Shown: piece after piece, positions 1 through 8,450 of the stretch
Layout of the letters: every line of letters starts with the position of its first letter
Position numbering within the stretch: position 1 is the stretch's first letter
Assembly (NCBI RefSeq): GCF_000721495.1
Contig: NZ_JOHY01000055.1
Location: 1 to 41,464, forward strand
Direction: 5' to 3'
DNA: 41,464 nucleotides
From: Streptomyces sp. NRRL F-5123
GTDB lineage: Bacteria; Actinomycetota; Actinomycetes; Streptomycetales; Streptomycetaceae
Program-made: the position numbers and the translations under genes
Notes under the pieces: model-generated
Databases searched by the model: none
Seen by the model: the letters and a program-made list of their open reading frames with translations, nothing else
Told to the model about the DNA's origin: nothing

Positions 1-194
1 GCGGAGCGCAAGACGCTCACCCCGCGCGGCAGCGTCGGCGCTCACTCCGCGCGGAGCGCAAGACGCTCACCCCGCGCGGCAGCGTCGGCGCTCACCCCGC
101 GCGGAGCGCAAGACGCTCACCCCGCGCGGCAGCGTCGGCGCTCACCCCGCGCCGAGCGCAAGACGCTCACCCCGCGCCGCAGCGTCGGCGCTCA
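1..194 (-). repeat. Array of 25-bp hairpin units (50-bp dimeric period)
   Basis: Read on the minus strand, the segment is seven full 25-bp units plus a truncated one that leaves the window at base 1. Two unit types alternate: one begins TGAGCGCCGACGCT, the other TGAGCGTCTTGCGCTC, and both end in GCGCGGGG or a one-base variant. Each can fold: AGCG-CCGA-CGCT in the first type and GAGCG-TCTTG-CGCTC in the second. Changes such as GCCGAG for GCGGAG at 151-156 mark the unit nearest the gene. The TGA of the first unit (192-194) is the stop codon of the transglutaminase gene. 25 is not a multiple of 3, so the array is not a coding repeat. Confidence 0.9.
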
Positions 195-2612
195 CCCCGC
201 GCCGCCGGGCAGGCGGCGGCGCAAGGGGGCCGTCAGGCGGTCCGTGGTCGCGGAGAGGCGGGCGGAGAGGGACGCGCTGCGCGCGGAGGCCCGCCAGAGG
301 ACGCGCGCGAACGAGCGCGGCAGGAAGCGCGCCCGGAAGCGCCCGCCCCGCCCGGCCGCGGCGTGCAGCCCGGCCCGTACGGCGTGGACGTCCGCGGCGA
401 GCCCGGCGGCGGGCGGCGCCTGCGGCGCGTACAGCGTCCGCTCCACCGCGCCGGCCAGCCGTGTCGCCCCCTCCGCGGCGGAGCCGCTCAGCCCGCCCTC
501 GGCGACCAGCCGGGCCATCGCCCGGCGGGGCGTCTCGGACTCGTCCGGTGCGATGCCGTAGTCCCACCCGGTGTCGAGCACCTCGTGCCACGCGGCGAGC
601 ACGGGCCCGCCGTACTCCTCGCGGGTCTCGCGGCCGCCGCCGAGGCGCCGCGCGCGCAGCCGGCCGCGCCACAGCATCGGCAGCGTCGGCACCGCGAGCA
701 GCAGCAGGACGAGCAGCGCGAGCCCGGCGTAGCGGAAGGCGTCCGAGCTGCCGCCGGAGCCGCCGCTGCCCGCGGTGGCCGCCGGGGCGCAGCTGGCGCC
801 GGAGCCGCTGTGGTCGGCGCACTCCGCCGAGGCGGACGGCCGGGGCTGCGCGGTGCTGCCCTGGCCGTGCTGGCCGGGGTCGGCGGTCTCGCCGCCGGTG
901 CTGGGGCTGGTGGGCAGGGTGTAGTCGGGCGCGTTGCCGCGGTAGGGCGTGGGCTCGAAGCGCGTCCAGCCGATGCCCTCGAAGTACAGCTCGGGCCAGG
1001 CGTGGGCGTCCTTGATGCCGACGGACATGCTGCCGTTGGTGGTCATCGAGCCGGGCGTGAAGCCGACGGCGACGCGTGCCGGGATGTGCAGGGTGCGGGC
1101 CATCGCCGCCATGGTGAAGGCGAAGTGGATGCAGAAGCCCTCTTTGGTCTGCAGGAAGCGCGCGATGGCGTCGACGCCGGTGCCGGACTTCGCCTGGGTG
1201 TTGTAGACGAACTGCCCGGAGGTGAAGTAGTGCTGGAGGTCCAGCGCCCGCTGGTAGTCGTCGGCCGCGCCCTGCGTGACCTGCTGGGCGGTCTGCTCGA
1301 CGATCTTCGGCAGCGAGTCGGGCACCTGCTCGTAGTGCTGGGCGATGTCCCCGGTGGCCGGCGGGGCCGCCTCGAGCTGGGCGGCGGTCGGGTCCACCTG
1401 GAGGCTGGAGACCTGGTAGCGGATGCCCGCGGTGGTCTGCCTGCCCTCACCGATGACCATCCGGCCCTCGGGCTCGTAGCGCCAGTTCCCCTCGGCCTGC
1501 ACCCGGGTGGCCGGGTAGGGCATCGGAAGCCACCCCTGCGCGTAGTCCTGGTCCACGATCACCGAGGTGTTGACGGTGGTGTACGGGACGTCCGCGGCCA
1601 GGCCCTGCGGGGCGGGCAGCGCGTCGGGGATGTCGAGCTTCTCGTCCTTGGACGCCGACCAGCTCGTGCCGTCGAAGCGGTCGAGGGCGACGATCCGCAG
1701 GTACATGCCCTGCGCGTCGCCGGAGCTGGTGCGGTAGGTCATCACCTCGCGGTTGTCGGGCTGGTTGAGGTAGTCCTGCAACGCGACCTCGGGGCGTACC
1801 GAGGTGGAGTTGCCGAAGCCCGTGCCGAGCCCGTCGCCGTTGCCGCCACCGCCGGAGCCGTCCAGCACGCCGCTGCCCAGCGAGGGCAGGGCCACCGGCA
1901 GCACCAGCGCGATGCCCAGCGCCATCACGCCGATCCGGCGCCCGGTGCGCACCGGGGCGAGCGGCGCGCCGCCGCCCGCCGCGCCCGCGGGACCGGACCA
2001 GCTGCCCGGCCGCGGGGCGCCGCCGAAGACCCGGCCCCAGCGGGAGAGCCGGTCGCGGCCCTCGGCGAGCAGCAGCAGCAGATAGCCCATGGAGGCGATC
2101 AGGAAGTACACCCACTGGCTGCTGCCGTCCTCCAGACCGGCCGCCACCGCGTAGAGCGCCAGCAGCGGCAGCCCGGCCGGGGCCGCGCTGTTGTACGTGA
2201 CCGCGATCGCGTCGACCGCGAGCGCGATCACCAGCACGCCGCCGACCAGCAGGAACTTGATGCCGGGGGTCACGGGCGCGGGGATCGCGAAGTTGGTGAC
2301 GTCGGTCATGCCGTCCTGTATCAGCTGGCCGAACTGGCGGAAGGCCTGCGGCCCCGGCAGCACGCCGCCCAGCGCCTGGCGCGGGGTGAACATGATCGTC
2401 AGCACGACCAGTGACACCACCGCCTGCGCCAGCACCGTCAGCGGCCTGGCCAGCGGGATCCTGCGGGCCCCGGCGCCGACAGCGGCCTGGAAGGCGACGC
2501 AGAACGCGGCCTTCACGAACCAGCCGCGCGGGCTGGCCAGCGGCAGCAGCGCCGAGGCCGCCATCAAGGACGCCAGCGCGGCGAAGATCGTCAGCCGTGC
2601 GCGTCCGCTCAT
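192..2612 (-). CDS. TgpA-like membrane transglutaminase (DUF3488/DUF4129)
   Basis: 806-residue integral membrane protein of the TgpA family. The N-terminal DUF3488 part has several membrane segments within the first ~240 residues, followed by an extracytoplasmic transglutaminase-like domain and one more membrane helix near residue 650. The C-terminus is a cytoplasmic DUF4129-type tail (…YGGPVLAAWHEVL…). The catalytic Cys is C494 (KEGFCIHFA) and the His is H537 (DAHAWPEL). The third position is Glu553 in RFEPTP, where the superfamily usually has Asp. The substrate is unknown; the family is linked to cell-surface protein processing. The ATG start at 2612 overlaps the stop of the DUF58 gene by 4 bp (ATGA), which argues against the longer open frame upstream. 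It is the last gene of the moxR-DUF58-transglutaminase set. Confidence 0.9.
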   Translation of the reverse strand: MSGRARLTIFAALASLMAASALLPLASPRGWFVKAAFCVAFQAAVGAGARRIPLARPLTVLAQAVVSLVVLTIMFTPRQALGGVLPGPQAFRQFGQLIQDGMTDVTNFAIPAPVTPGIKFLLVGGVLVIALAVDAIAVTYNSAAPAGLPLLALYAVAAGLEDGSSQWVYFLIASMGYLLLLLAEGRDRLSRWGRVFGGAPRPGSWSGPAGAAGGGAPLAPVRTGRRIGVMALGIALVLPVALPSLGSGVLDGSGGGGNGDGLGTGFGNSTSVRPEVALQDYLNQPDNREVMTYRTSSGDAQGMYLRIVALDRFDGTSWSASKDEKLDIPDALPAPQGLAADVPYTTVNTSVIVDQDYAQGWLPMPYPATRVQAEGNWRYEPEGRMVIGEGRQTTAGIRYQVSSLQVDPTAAQLEAAPPATGDIAQHYEQVPDSLPKIVEQTAQQVTQGAADDYQRALDLQHYFTSGQFVYNTQAKSGTGVDAIARFLQTKEGFCIHFAFTMAAMARTLHIPARVAVGFTPGSMTTNGSMSVGIKDAHAWPELYFEGIGWTRFEPTPYRGNAPDYTLPTSPSTGGETADPGQHGQGSTAQPRPSASAECADHSGSGASCAPAATAGSGGSGGSSDAFRYAGLALLVLLLLAVPTLPMLWRGRLRARRLGGGRETREEYGGPVLAAWHEVLDTGWDYGIAPDESETPRRAMARLVAEGGLSGSAAEGATRLAGAVERTLYAPQAPPAAGLAADVHAVRAGLHAAAGRGGRFRARFLPRSFARVLWRASARSASLSARLSATTDRLTAPLRRRLPGGAG

Positions 2613-4017
2613 CGTGTCGCCCCCGCCTCGTGCTGCGGCCCGGGGGCGTTCTCCCCCGACCGGTAGCGGTCCGCCTGCTGCCACAGCTCGGGCAGCGCGT
2701 CGCCCGCCCTGACCTCCACGACCGTCCAGCCCGCCTCGCGCAGCATCCGCACCGCGGCCCGTGTCCCCTCGGGGGCCTGCGGCAGGGCGGTGGCGTCGGT
2801 CACCGCCACCATCCGGCCGGTCGCGTCGGTGGCGACCCAGTCGTCGCTGTCCAGCACGAAGGCGACCGCGCCGCCCGTGCGCTGCCGCAGCCGGGCCACG
2901 CTCGTCGCGTGCTCCTCGTCCATGTCGCCCAGGAAGGCCACGATGAGGCCCTCGCTCGCCGTCCGCAGCGCCTCGTAGGCGGCCGACAGCGTACGGCCGT
3001 CGGAGTGGCCGACCACCGCGAGGGTGTCCAGCAGCACGCCCGCCATGTCCGACGAATCGCCGGCGAAGCCCCCGGTGCCTTCGGGGCCGGGGACGCTGGT
3101 GCCGGTGTCGGTGAGCAGCCGGACCGCGTAGCCGCGCTCCAGCATGTGGGTGGAGACCGACGCGGCGGCCGACACCGCCCACTCGAAGGCCGAGTCGGGG
3201 CCCGAGCCGAAGTAGGCCCACTCGCGGGTGTCGAGCAGGACCGTGCAGCGGGCCCGGTGCGGCTGCTCCTCGCGGCGCACCATCAGCTCGCCGTAGCGGG
3301 CGGTGGAGCGCCAGTGCACCCGGCGCAGGTCGTCGCCGTGCCGGTAGCCGCGCGGGATGACGTCGTCCTCACCGGCGAAGGCCAGCGCCCGGGTGCGGCT
3401 CTCGCCGTAGCCGTTGGCCTGGCCGGTGAGCCGGACCGGCGGCAGCGGCTCGACCTTGGGCACCACGGTGAGGGTGTCGTACGCGCTGAAGGAGCGGGTC
3501 AGCTCGCACATCCCGAACGGGTCGCTCAGCCGCAGCTGGAGCGGGCCCAGCGGGTAGCGGCCGCGCAGGTCGGAGCGCACCCGGTAGGACACCTCGCGGT
3601 GGCCGCCGGGCTCGACCCGGTCCAGCACGAACCGCGGGCGCGGGCCGAGGACGTACGGCACCCGGTCCTGGAGCATCAGCAGGCCGGTGGGGACGCGGGA
3701 GACGTTGTCGACCCGCAGGTGCACCCGCGCCTCCGACATCGCGGGCACCCGGGACGGCGACAGCCGGCGGCTGCCGGCCACCCGGTAGCGGGTGCGGTAG
3801 AGCACCGCGACGCACACCAGCGGCAGCACCGCGAGCAGCAGCCCGACCCGCAGCAGGTCGGGCTGCCCGAGGACGTACGCGCATATCGCGGCGGCGACAC
3901 CCGCGGCCACGAAGGAGCGGCCGCGGGTGGTGAGCCCGCCGAGCGCGGTGCGGAAGCCGCCGGTGCGCGGCGGCTGCGCCGGTGGTGCGGGCGGCGCCGC
4001 GGGGACCTGGGAGGCCA

Positions 4018-4018
<1 letters not shown>
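2609..4018 (-). CDS. DUF58 domain protein, membrane anchored
   Basis: 469 residues. A Pro/Ala-rich start is followed by two hydrophobic segments near residues 33-75, a beta-rich middle, and the DUF58 core with the family signature around RGYRHGDDLRRVHWRSTAR, then a von Willebrand A-like fold (LLDTREWAYF). DUF58 proteins usually sit beside MoxR ATPases and are thought to form a chaperone-like or surface-assembly complex with them; the exact role is unknown. The ATG at 4018 overlaps the moxR stop (TGATG) and has GGGGG about 5 nt upstream. A GTG one codon earlier (4021) would also fit. The gene's end overlaps the transglutaminase start by 4 bp, so translational coupling is likely. Confidence 0.88.
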
Positions 4019-5025
<1,007 letters not shown>

Positions 5026-5093
5026 CCGGTGCTCCTAGGCCATGTTCCGCGGGACACGGTCATCCCTGGACCGGCCCTCCCCATCGTGCGGAG

Positions 5094-5119
5094 CGTCCCG
5101 CCGTCCGAACGGCGGGACG
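5094..5119 (-). terminator. GC hairpin between carbonic anhydrase and moxR
   Basis: Perfect 11-bp inverted repeat (CGTCCCGCCGT and its complement) around a 4-nt loop, in the 152-bp gap after the carbonic anhydrase gene and 69 bp before moxR. There is no U-tract, which is common for actinobacterial terminators. It probably separates carbonic anhydrase transcription from the moxR set, though it could also be an operator near the moxR promoter. Confidence 0.5.
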
Positions 5120-5177
5120 GAACCGCACGGTTGCATTCTTCCCTTACGCGGCAGTCCTCGTCACTCGGCTGCCGTTA

Positions 5178-5759
5178 TTAATTCGTGATTTCCCGCAGCC
5201 GGCCCGTGTGCACGTCGAAGACGAAGCCCCGAACGTCGTCGGTGTGCGGCAGGAAAGGCGAGGTCCGCACCCGTGCCATCGACTGCCGGACGTCCTGGTC
5301 GGCATCGGTGAACGCCTCGACCGACCAGGTCGGGCGCTGGCCGACCTCGGCCTCCAGTTCGGTGCGGAAGTCCTCGGTGATGGTCTGCATGCCGCAGCCG
5401 GTGTGGTGGATCAGCACGACCGAGCGGGTGCCGAGGGCGCGCTGGCTGATCGCCAGCGAGCGGATGGTGTCGTCGGTGACGACACCGCCGGCGTTGCGGA
5501 TGGTGTGGCAGTCGCCCAGCGCGAGACCCAGCGCCTTGTGCAGGTCGAGACGGGCGTCCATGCACGCGACGACGGCCACCTGGAGCACCGGGCGGGCGTC
5601 CATGCCGGGGTCGGTGAACGCGGCGGCGTACTCCGTGTTGGCCTGGACGAGGCGATCGGTGACCGAGGCGGTCGCGGCGGAAGAAGCGGAGGGAGCGGTG
5701 GAACCGGCGGACGGACCGTTGGATGCGGAGGGTCCGGAAGATCCAGGAGATGTCGACAT
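5178..5759 (-). CDS. Beta-class carbonic anhydrase
   Basis: 193 residues from the ATG at 5759. It interconverts CO2 and bicarbonate in the cytoplasm. The zinc-site motifs are visible: C66-M-D68-A-R70 and H119-T-G-C122, with RNAGG (88-92) between them. The sequence pattern (VACMDARLD, RNAGGVVTDDTIRSLAISQ, HHTGCGM) resembles the small mycobacterial Rv1284-type enzymes. A low-complexity Ser/Ala/Gly/Pro stretch occupies residues 1-32. A GTG start at 5792 would add 11 residues; neither start has a well-spaced ribosome site. The gene diverges from mraZ, and a CRP-like palindrome lies 84 bp upstream. Confidence 0.93.
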   Translation of the reverse strand: MSTSPGSSGPSASNGPSAGSTAPSASSAATASVTDRLVQANTEYAAAFTDPGMDARPVLQVAVVACMDARLDLHKALGLALGDCHTIRNAGGVVTDDTIRSLAISQRALGTRSVVLIHHTGCGMQTITEDFRTELEAEVGQRPTWSVEAFTDADQDVRQSMARVRTSPFLPHTDDVRGFVFDVHTGRLREITN

Positions 5760-5842
5760 GCCTCGACGGTAAGGCCCGGACCCTTTCCGCACCGCTCCGG
5801 GGTCCGTACGAATCGGCCGAATGTGCGGCCGTTCCAGCGGTG

Positions 5843-5858
5843 TGTGACGTAACCCACA
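5843..5858. promoter_or_regulatory. CRP-like palindrome in the carbonic anhydrase/mraZ divergent gap
   Basis: TGTGA-CGTAAC-CCACA matches the CRP-family consensus TGTGA-N6-TCACA at 9 of 10 arm positions, and the arms extend to GTGTG/CACAC. Its position upstream of the carbonic anhydrase start suggests it acts on that gene, but it also lies ~77 bp upstream of the mraZ -35. Occupancy is an inference. Confidence 0.4.
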
Positions 5859-5919
5859 CGGGTCGTGCGGCGCGTGCGCGGTTCGCTCGACAGGGTGACG
5901 CGCCCGCGCCCGGCCACCG

Positions 5920-5947
5920 TTGACCGTGGGGCATGGTGGAGTAAAGT
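5920..5947 (+). promoter_or_regulatory. Predicted mraZ (dcw) promoter
   Basis: -35 TTGACC at 5920-5925 and -10 TAAAGT at 5942-5947 with a 16-bp spacer, matching the major sigma (HrdB-type) pattern TTGAC/TAnnnT. Transcription would start near 5954, about 30 nt before the mraZ start codon. The promoter is threaded by MraZ-type boxes. Confidence 0.6.
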
Positions 5948-5960
5948 GGAGCGAAGTGGT
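5926..5960 (+). promoter_or_regulatory. MraZ operator: four GTGG boxes, 10-bp period
   Basis: GTGGG (5926), GTGGA (5936), GTGGA (5946) and GTGGT (5956) begin exactly 10 bp apart, one helical turn. MraZ in E. coli binds TGGGN direct repeats separated by 5 bp, the same geometry. Box 1 abuts the -35, box 2 lies in the spacer, box 3 overlaps the -10 and box 4 the predicted start site, so binding should block RNA polymerase and repress the cluster. Confidence 0.75.
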
Positions 5961-5986
5961 GCGTGACGGCGTCTGCGGGAGGTGCG

Positions 5987-6436
5987 ATGTCCCCGATGTT
6001 CCTCGGGACGTACACCCCCCGGCTGGACGACAAGCACCGCCTGGTGCTGCCCGCCCGCTTCCGCGACCCGCTCGCCGACGGCCTCGTCATCACCCGCGGG
6101 CAGGAGCGCTGCCTGTGCGTTTGGCCCCTGGAGGGCTTCCGCGCCGCCACCGCGCAGCTCGCCGCCACGCCGCTGACGGCCCTGACGTCGAAGACCGCGC
6201 GCGACTACCAGCGGCTGCTGTTCGCCGGCGCGCACGACGAGGTCCCCGACCGGCAGGGCCGGGTGACGGTCCCGCAGCCGCTGCGCGAGTACGCGGGGCT
6301 GGTGCGCGACTGCGCGGTCATCGGCGCCAACAGCCGGGTGGAGATCTGGTCCGCCACCGCGTGGGCGGAGTACCTGTCGGCGCAGGAAGACACCTTTTCG
6401 GCTCTGTCACAGGAGGTTCCGCCCGGATTACTGTGA
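5987..6436 (+). CDS. mraZ: MraZ transcriptional regulator
   Basis: 149-residue DNA-binding regulator that opens the dcw cluster. It has two SpoVT/AbrB-like halves, each with the family D-x-x-x-R motif: [14 protein letters not shown] near the N-terminus and DRQGRVTVP in the second half. MraZ rings bind direct repeats in their own promoter, and four such boxes lie just upstream. The ATG at 5987 is chosen because GGGAGGT sits 4 nt before it. The ATG at 5996 ([10 protein letters not shown]) is the other reasonable start and matches how many homologues begin. The GTG at 5963 lacks a ribosome site. Confidence 0.93.
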   Translation: MSPMFLGTYTPRLDDKHRLVLPARFRDPLADGLVITRGQERCLCVWPLEGFRAATAQLAATPLTALTSKTARDYQRLLFAGAHDEVPDRQGRVTVPQPLREYAGLVRDCAVIGANSRVEIWSATAWAEYLSAQEDTFSALSQEVPPGLL

Positions 6437-6514
6437 GCGCGGCCCAGCCCTCCGCGCACCCGTGAACCACCTGCGCGGACGTACGGCTCGGCCTCCTCCC
6501 GCTCCACGGTTTCG

Positions 6515-6538
6515 CTGGCACCACTTCCCCGGTGCCAG
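6515..6538 (+). other. Inverted repeat between mraZ and rsmH
   Basis: Perfect 8-bp arms CTGGCACC/GGTGCCAG with an 8-nt loop, in the 211-bp mraZ-rsmH gap. It may be an attenuator, partial terminator or operator. No clear rsmH promoter was recognised next to it. Confidence 0.45.
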
Positions 6539-6647
6539 GGGAACGTTTCTGCCGAGCGGGCGGGGACCAGGTTCTACGTCCGACCGCCGGCCGCCGCCGC
6601 CAGGGCGGGCCGCGCGCCAGCACCGTCCGAGAAGGGCCGGCCCCTCC

Positions 6648-7640
6648 ATGAGCGACACCCCTCCGCAGCCGACCGAGCCGCGGCACGTCCCGGTGATGCT
6701 GCGGCGCTGCCTCGACCTGCTCGCGCCGGCCCTCGCCGAACCCGGCGCGGTGGTCGTCGACGCCACCCTGGGGCTCGGCGGGCACAGCGAGGCGCTGCTC
6801 GGCACCTTCCCCTCCGCCCGGCTCGTCGCGCTCGACCGCGACCCGGAGGCGCTCAAGCTCTCCGCCCGCCGCCTGGAGCCCTTCGGTGACCGCGCGACCC
6901 TCGTGCACGCCGTCTACGACGAGCTCCCCGACGTCCTCGCCTCGCTGTCCGTGGCGCGCGTCCAGGGCGTGCTCTTCGACCTCGGGGTGTCCTCCATGCA
7001 GCTCGACGAGGCCGACCGCGGCTTCGCCTACGCGCAGGACGCCCCGCTGGACATGCGGATGGACCAGACCACGGGGATCAGCGCCGCCGAGGTGCTCAAC
7101 ACCTACCCGCCGGGCGAGCTGGTCCGCATCCTGCGCTCCTACGGCGAGGAGAAGTTCGCCCGCAAGATCGTTGACGCGGTCGTACGGGAACGCGAGCGCG
7201 AGCCCTTCACCACCAGCGCCCGGCTCGTCGAGCTGATCAGGAACGCGCTGCCGCAGGCCGCCAAGCGCACCGGCGGCAACCCGGCCAAGCGCACCTTCCA
7301 GGCGCTGCGCATCGAGGTCAACGGCGAGCTGTCCGTCCTGGAGCGGGCCGTGCCCGCCGCGGTCGGTGCCCTTGCGGTCGGCGGCCGGATCGCCGTGCTC
7401 TCCTACCAGTCGCTGGAGGACCGGCTCGTCAAGCAGGTCTTCGCGGCCGGTGCGAGCAGCACCGCCCCGCCGGGACTGCCGATCGTGCCCGAGCAGTACC
7501 AGCCGCGGCTGAAGCTGCTCACCCGCGGGGCCGAGCTGCCCTCCGAGGACGAGATCGCCGACAACCGCCGCGCCGCCCCCGCCCGGCTGCGCGCCGCCGA
7601 GCGGATCCGCGAGGAGCACATCGGGGAGGCGCTGTCGTGA
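6648..7640 (+). CDS. rsmH: 16S rRNA (cytosine-1402 N4) methyltransferase RsmH
   Basis: 330-residue SAM-dependent methyltransferase (formerly MraW) that N4-methylates C1402 in the 16S rRNA decoding centre. The N-terminal HVPVML is followed by the SAM site [15 protein letters not shown] (residues 37-51). Further conserved blocks are [28 protein letters not shown] and [13 protein letters not shown]. The ATG at 6648 starts just before the conserved N-terminus; the open frame extends ~60 codons upstream but that part is Pro/Arg low complexity through the intergenic region. The stop overlaps the ftsL start by 4 bp (GTGA). Confidence 0.95.
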   Translation: MSDTPPQPTEPRHVPVMLRRCLDLLAPALAEPGAVVVDATLGLGGHSEALLGTFPSARLVALDRDPEALKLSARRLEPFGDRATLVHAVYDELPDVLASLSVARVQGVLFDLGVSSMQLDEADRGFAYAQDAPLDMRMDQTTGISAAEVLNTYPPGELVRILRSYGEEKFARKIVDAVVREREREPFTTSARLVELIRNALPQAAKRTGGNPAKRTFQALRIEVNGELSVLERAVPAAVGALAVGGRIAVLSYQSLEDRLVKQVFAAGASSTAPPGLPIVPEQYQPRLKLLTRGAELPSEDEIADNRRAAPARLRAAERIREEHIGEALS

Positions 7641-8101
7641 GCCCCGTCCGCCCCGCCCGCAGGCCCGGCGGCGGCCGCACCGCAACCGCGGCGCGCACGC
7701 CGTTCGTCATTCTCGTCGTGACCCTGCTCGGCGGAGGCCTCATCACGCTGCTGCTGCTCAACGCTGCCGTCAACCGCGACTCCTTCCAGCTCAACAAGCT
7801 GCAGAAGGAGACGACGGGGTACACGGACGAGCAGCAGCAACTCCAGCAGGAGGTCGACCAGTACGGGGCGCCCGGCTCTCTGGAGAGCCGGGCGCGGCAG
7901 CTCGGCATGGTGCCGGGCGGCAACCCGGCCTTCCTCGGGCCCGACGGGTCGGTCCTCGGCACCCCCGAGCGGGCGACGGCGCCCCCGCCGCCGCCGTCCC
8001 CGAAGCCCAGCCCCTCCGGAAGCTCTACGCCTTCCGTACCGGCTACGCCGTCCACCACGCCGCCGAGCCCGGCGGCCACGACCCCTACCCCGACGAGGTG
8101 A
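7637..8101 (+). CDS. ftsL: Cell division protein FtsL
   Basis: 154-residue bitopic division protein. It has a basic N-terminus, one membrane helix (about 22-43, [19 protein letters not shown]), and a septum-forming-initiator type coiled coil (~45-72, [22 protein letters not shown]). A conserved SRARQLGMV block follows. The last ~45 residues are a Pro/Ser/Thr tail, presumably disordered outside the membrane. FtsL pairs with DivIC and FtsQ and helps activate FtsW/FtsI. GTG start overlapping the rsmH stop. Identification rests on topology and position, because FtsL sequences diverge quickly. Confidence 0.88.
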   Translation: MSPVRPARRPGGGRTATAARTPFVILVVTLLGGGLITLLLLNAAVNRDSFQLNKLQKETTGYTDEQQQLQQEVDQYGAPGSLESRARQLGMVPGGNPAFLGPDGSVLGTPERATAPPPPPSPKPSPSGSSTPSVPATPSTTPPSPAATTPTPTR

Positions 8102-8136
8102 GCATGCCCGTGCCTGTCACCCGCGCCGCCGTGCGC

Positions 8137-8405
8137 TCCGGGGTGCCTCTTGCGGAGGGGGTCGCGATCTTCCCGCCGTCGTGGCTGGTCGCGCCTACGC
8201 GGCGCCAGCCGCATATCGAACACAGCCCCGCGCCCCTGAGAAACGCTCGCCCAGCGCGGCAAGAGCGTGCGCATGCCGCGCAGGGCGACAGACCGGGGGC
8301 GCGGGGAAGTGCGCGGCCAGCCACGACGCACTGTCGGACGGGGAACTCGGCTCAGGTGGCAATCACCCGGGGGCGCGGGGAACTGGGCGCTCAGCCACGA
8401 CGGAT
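8137..8405. repeat. Dispersed Streptomyces-type intergenic repeat inserted between ftsL and ftsI
   Basis: The 349 bp between the ftsL stop and the ftsI start are not a normal dcw junction. They hold a segment at 8137-8219 that recurs, diverged, at 41090-41170 (shared core GCGCCTACGCGGCGCC at 8191-8206). The segment CGTGGCTGGTCGCGC near 8179-8193 is inverted against GCGCGGCCAGCCACG at 8311-8325, and CCCCGCGCCCCT (8226-8237) against 8295-8306. A direct repeat of ~36 bp starts at 8295 and again at 8369 (74-bp period). Sequences of this GGGGCGCGGGGAACTG…CAGCCACG kind are, from memory, common between Streptomyces genes. The whole insert stays open in one frame, 8104-8454, between two overlapping stop/start junctions. 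Confidence 0.7.
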
Positions 8406-8450
8406 CAAAAGCCACGTACCCGCAGCGTGCCCCACCCCCCGGGGTGCCCG

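Noticed and set aside
1..200. Possible CRISPR array
   Set aside because: The repeats are contiguous and nearly identical throughout; there are no unique spacers and no cas genes.
2613..3221. N-terminal extension of the transglutaminase frame
   Set aside because: It lies wholly inside the DUF58 gene and is Gly/Arg/His low complexity; the ATGA overlap marks the true start.
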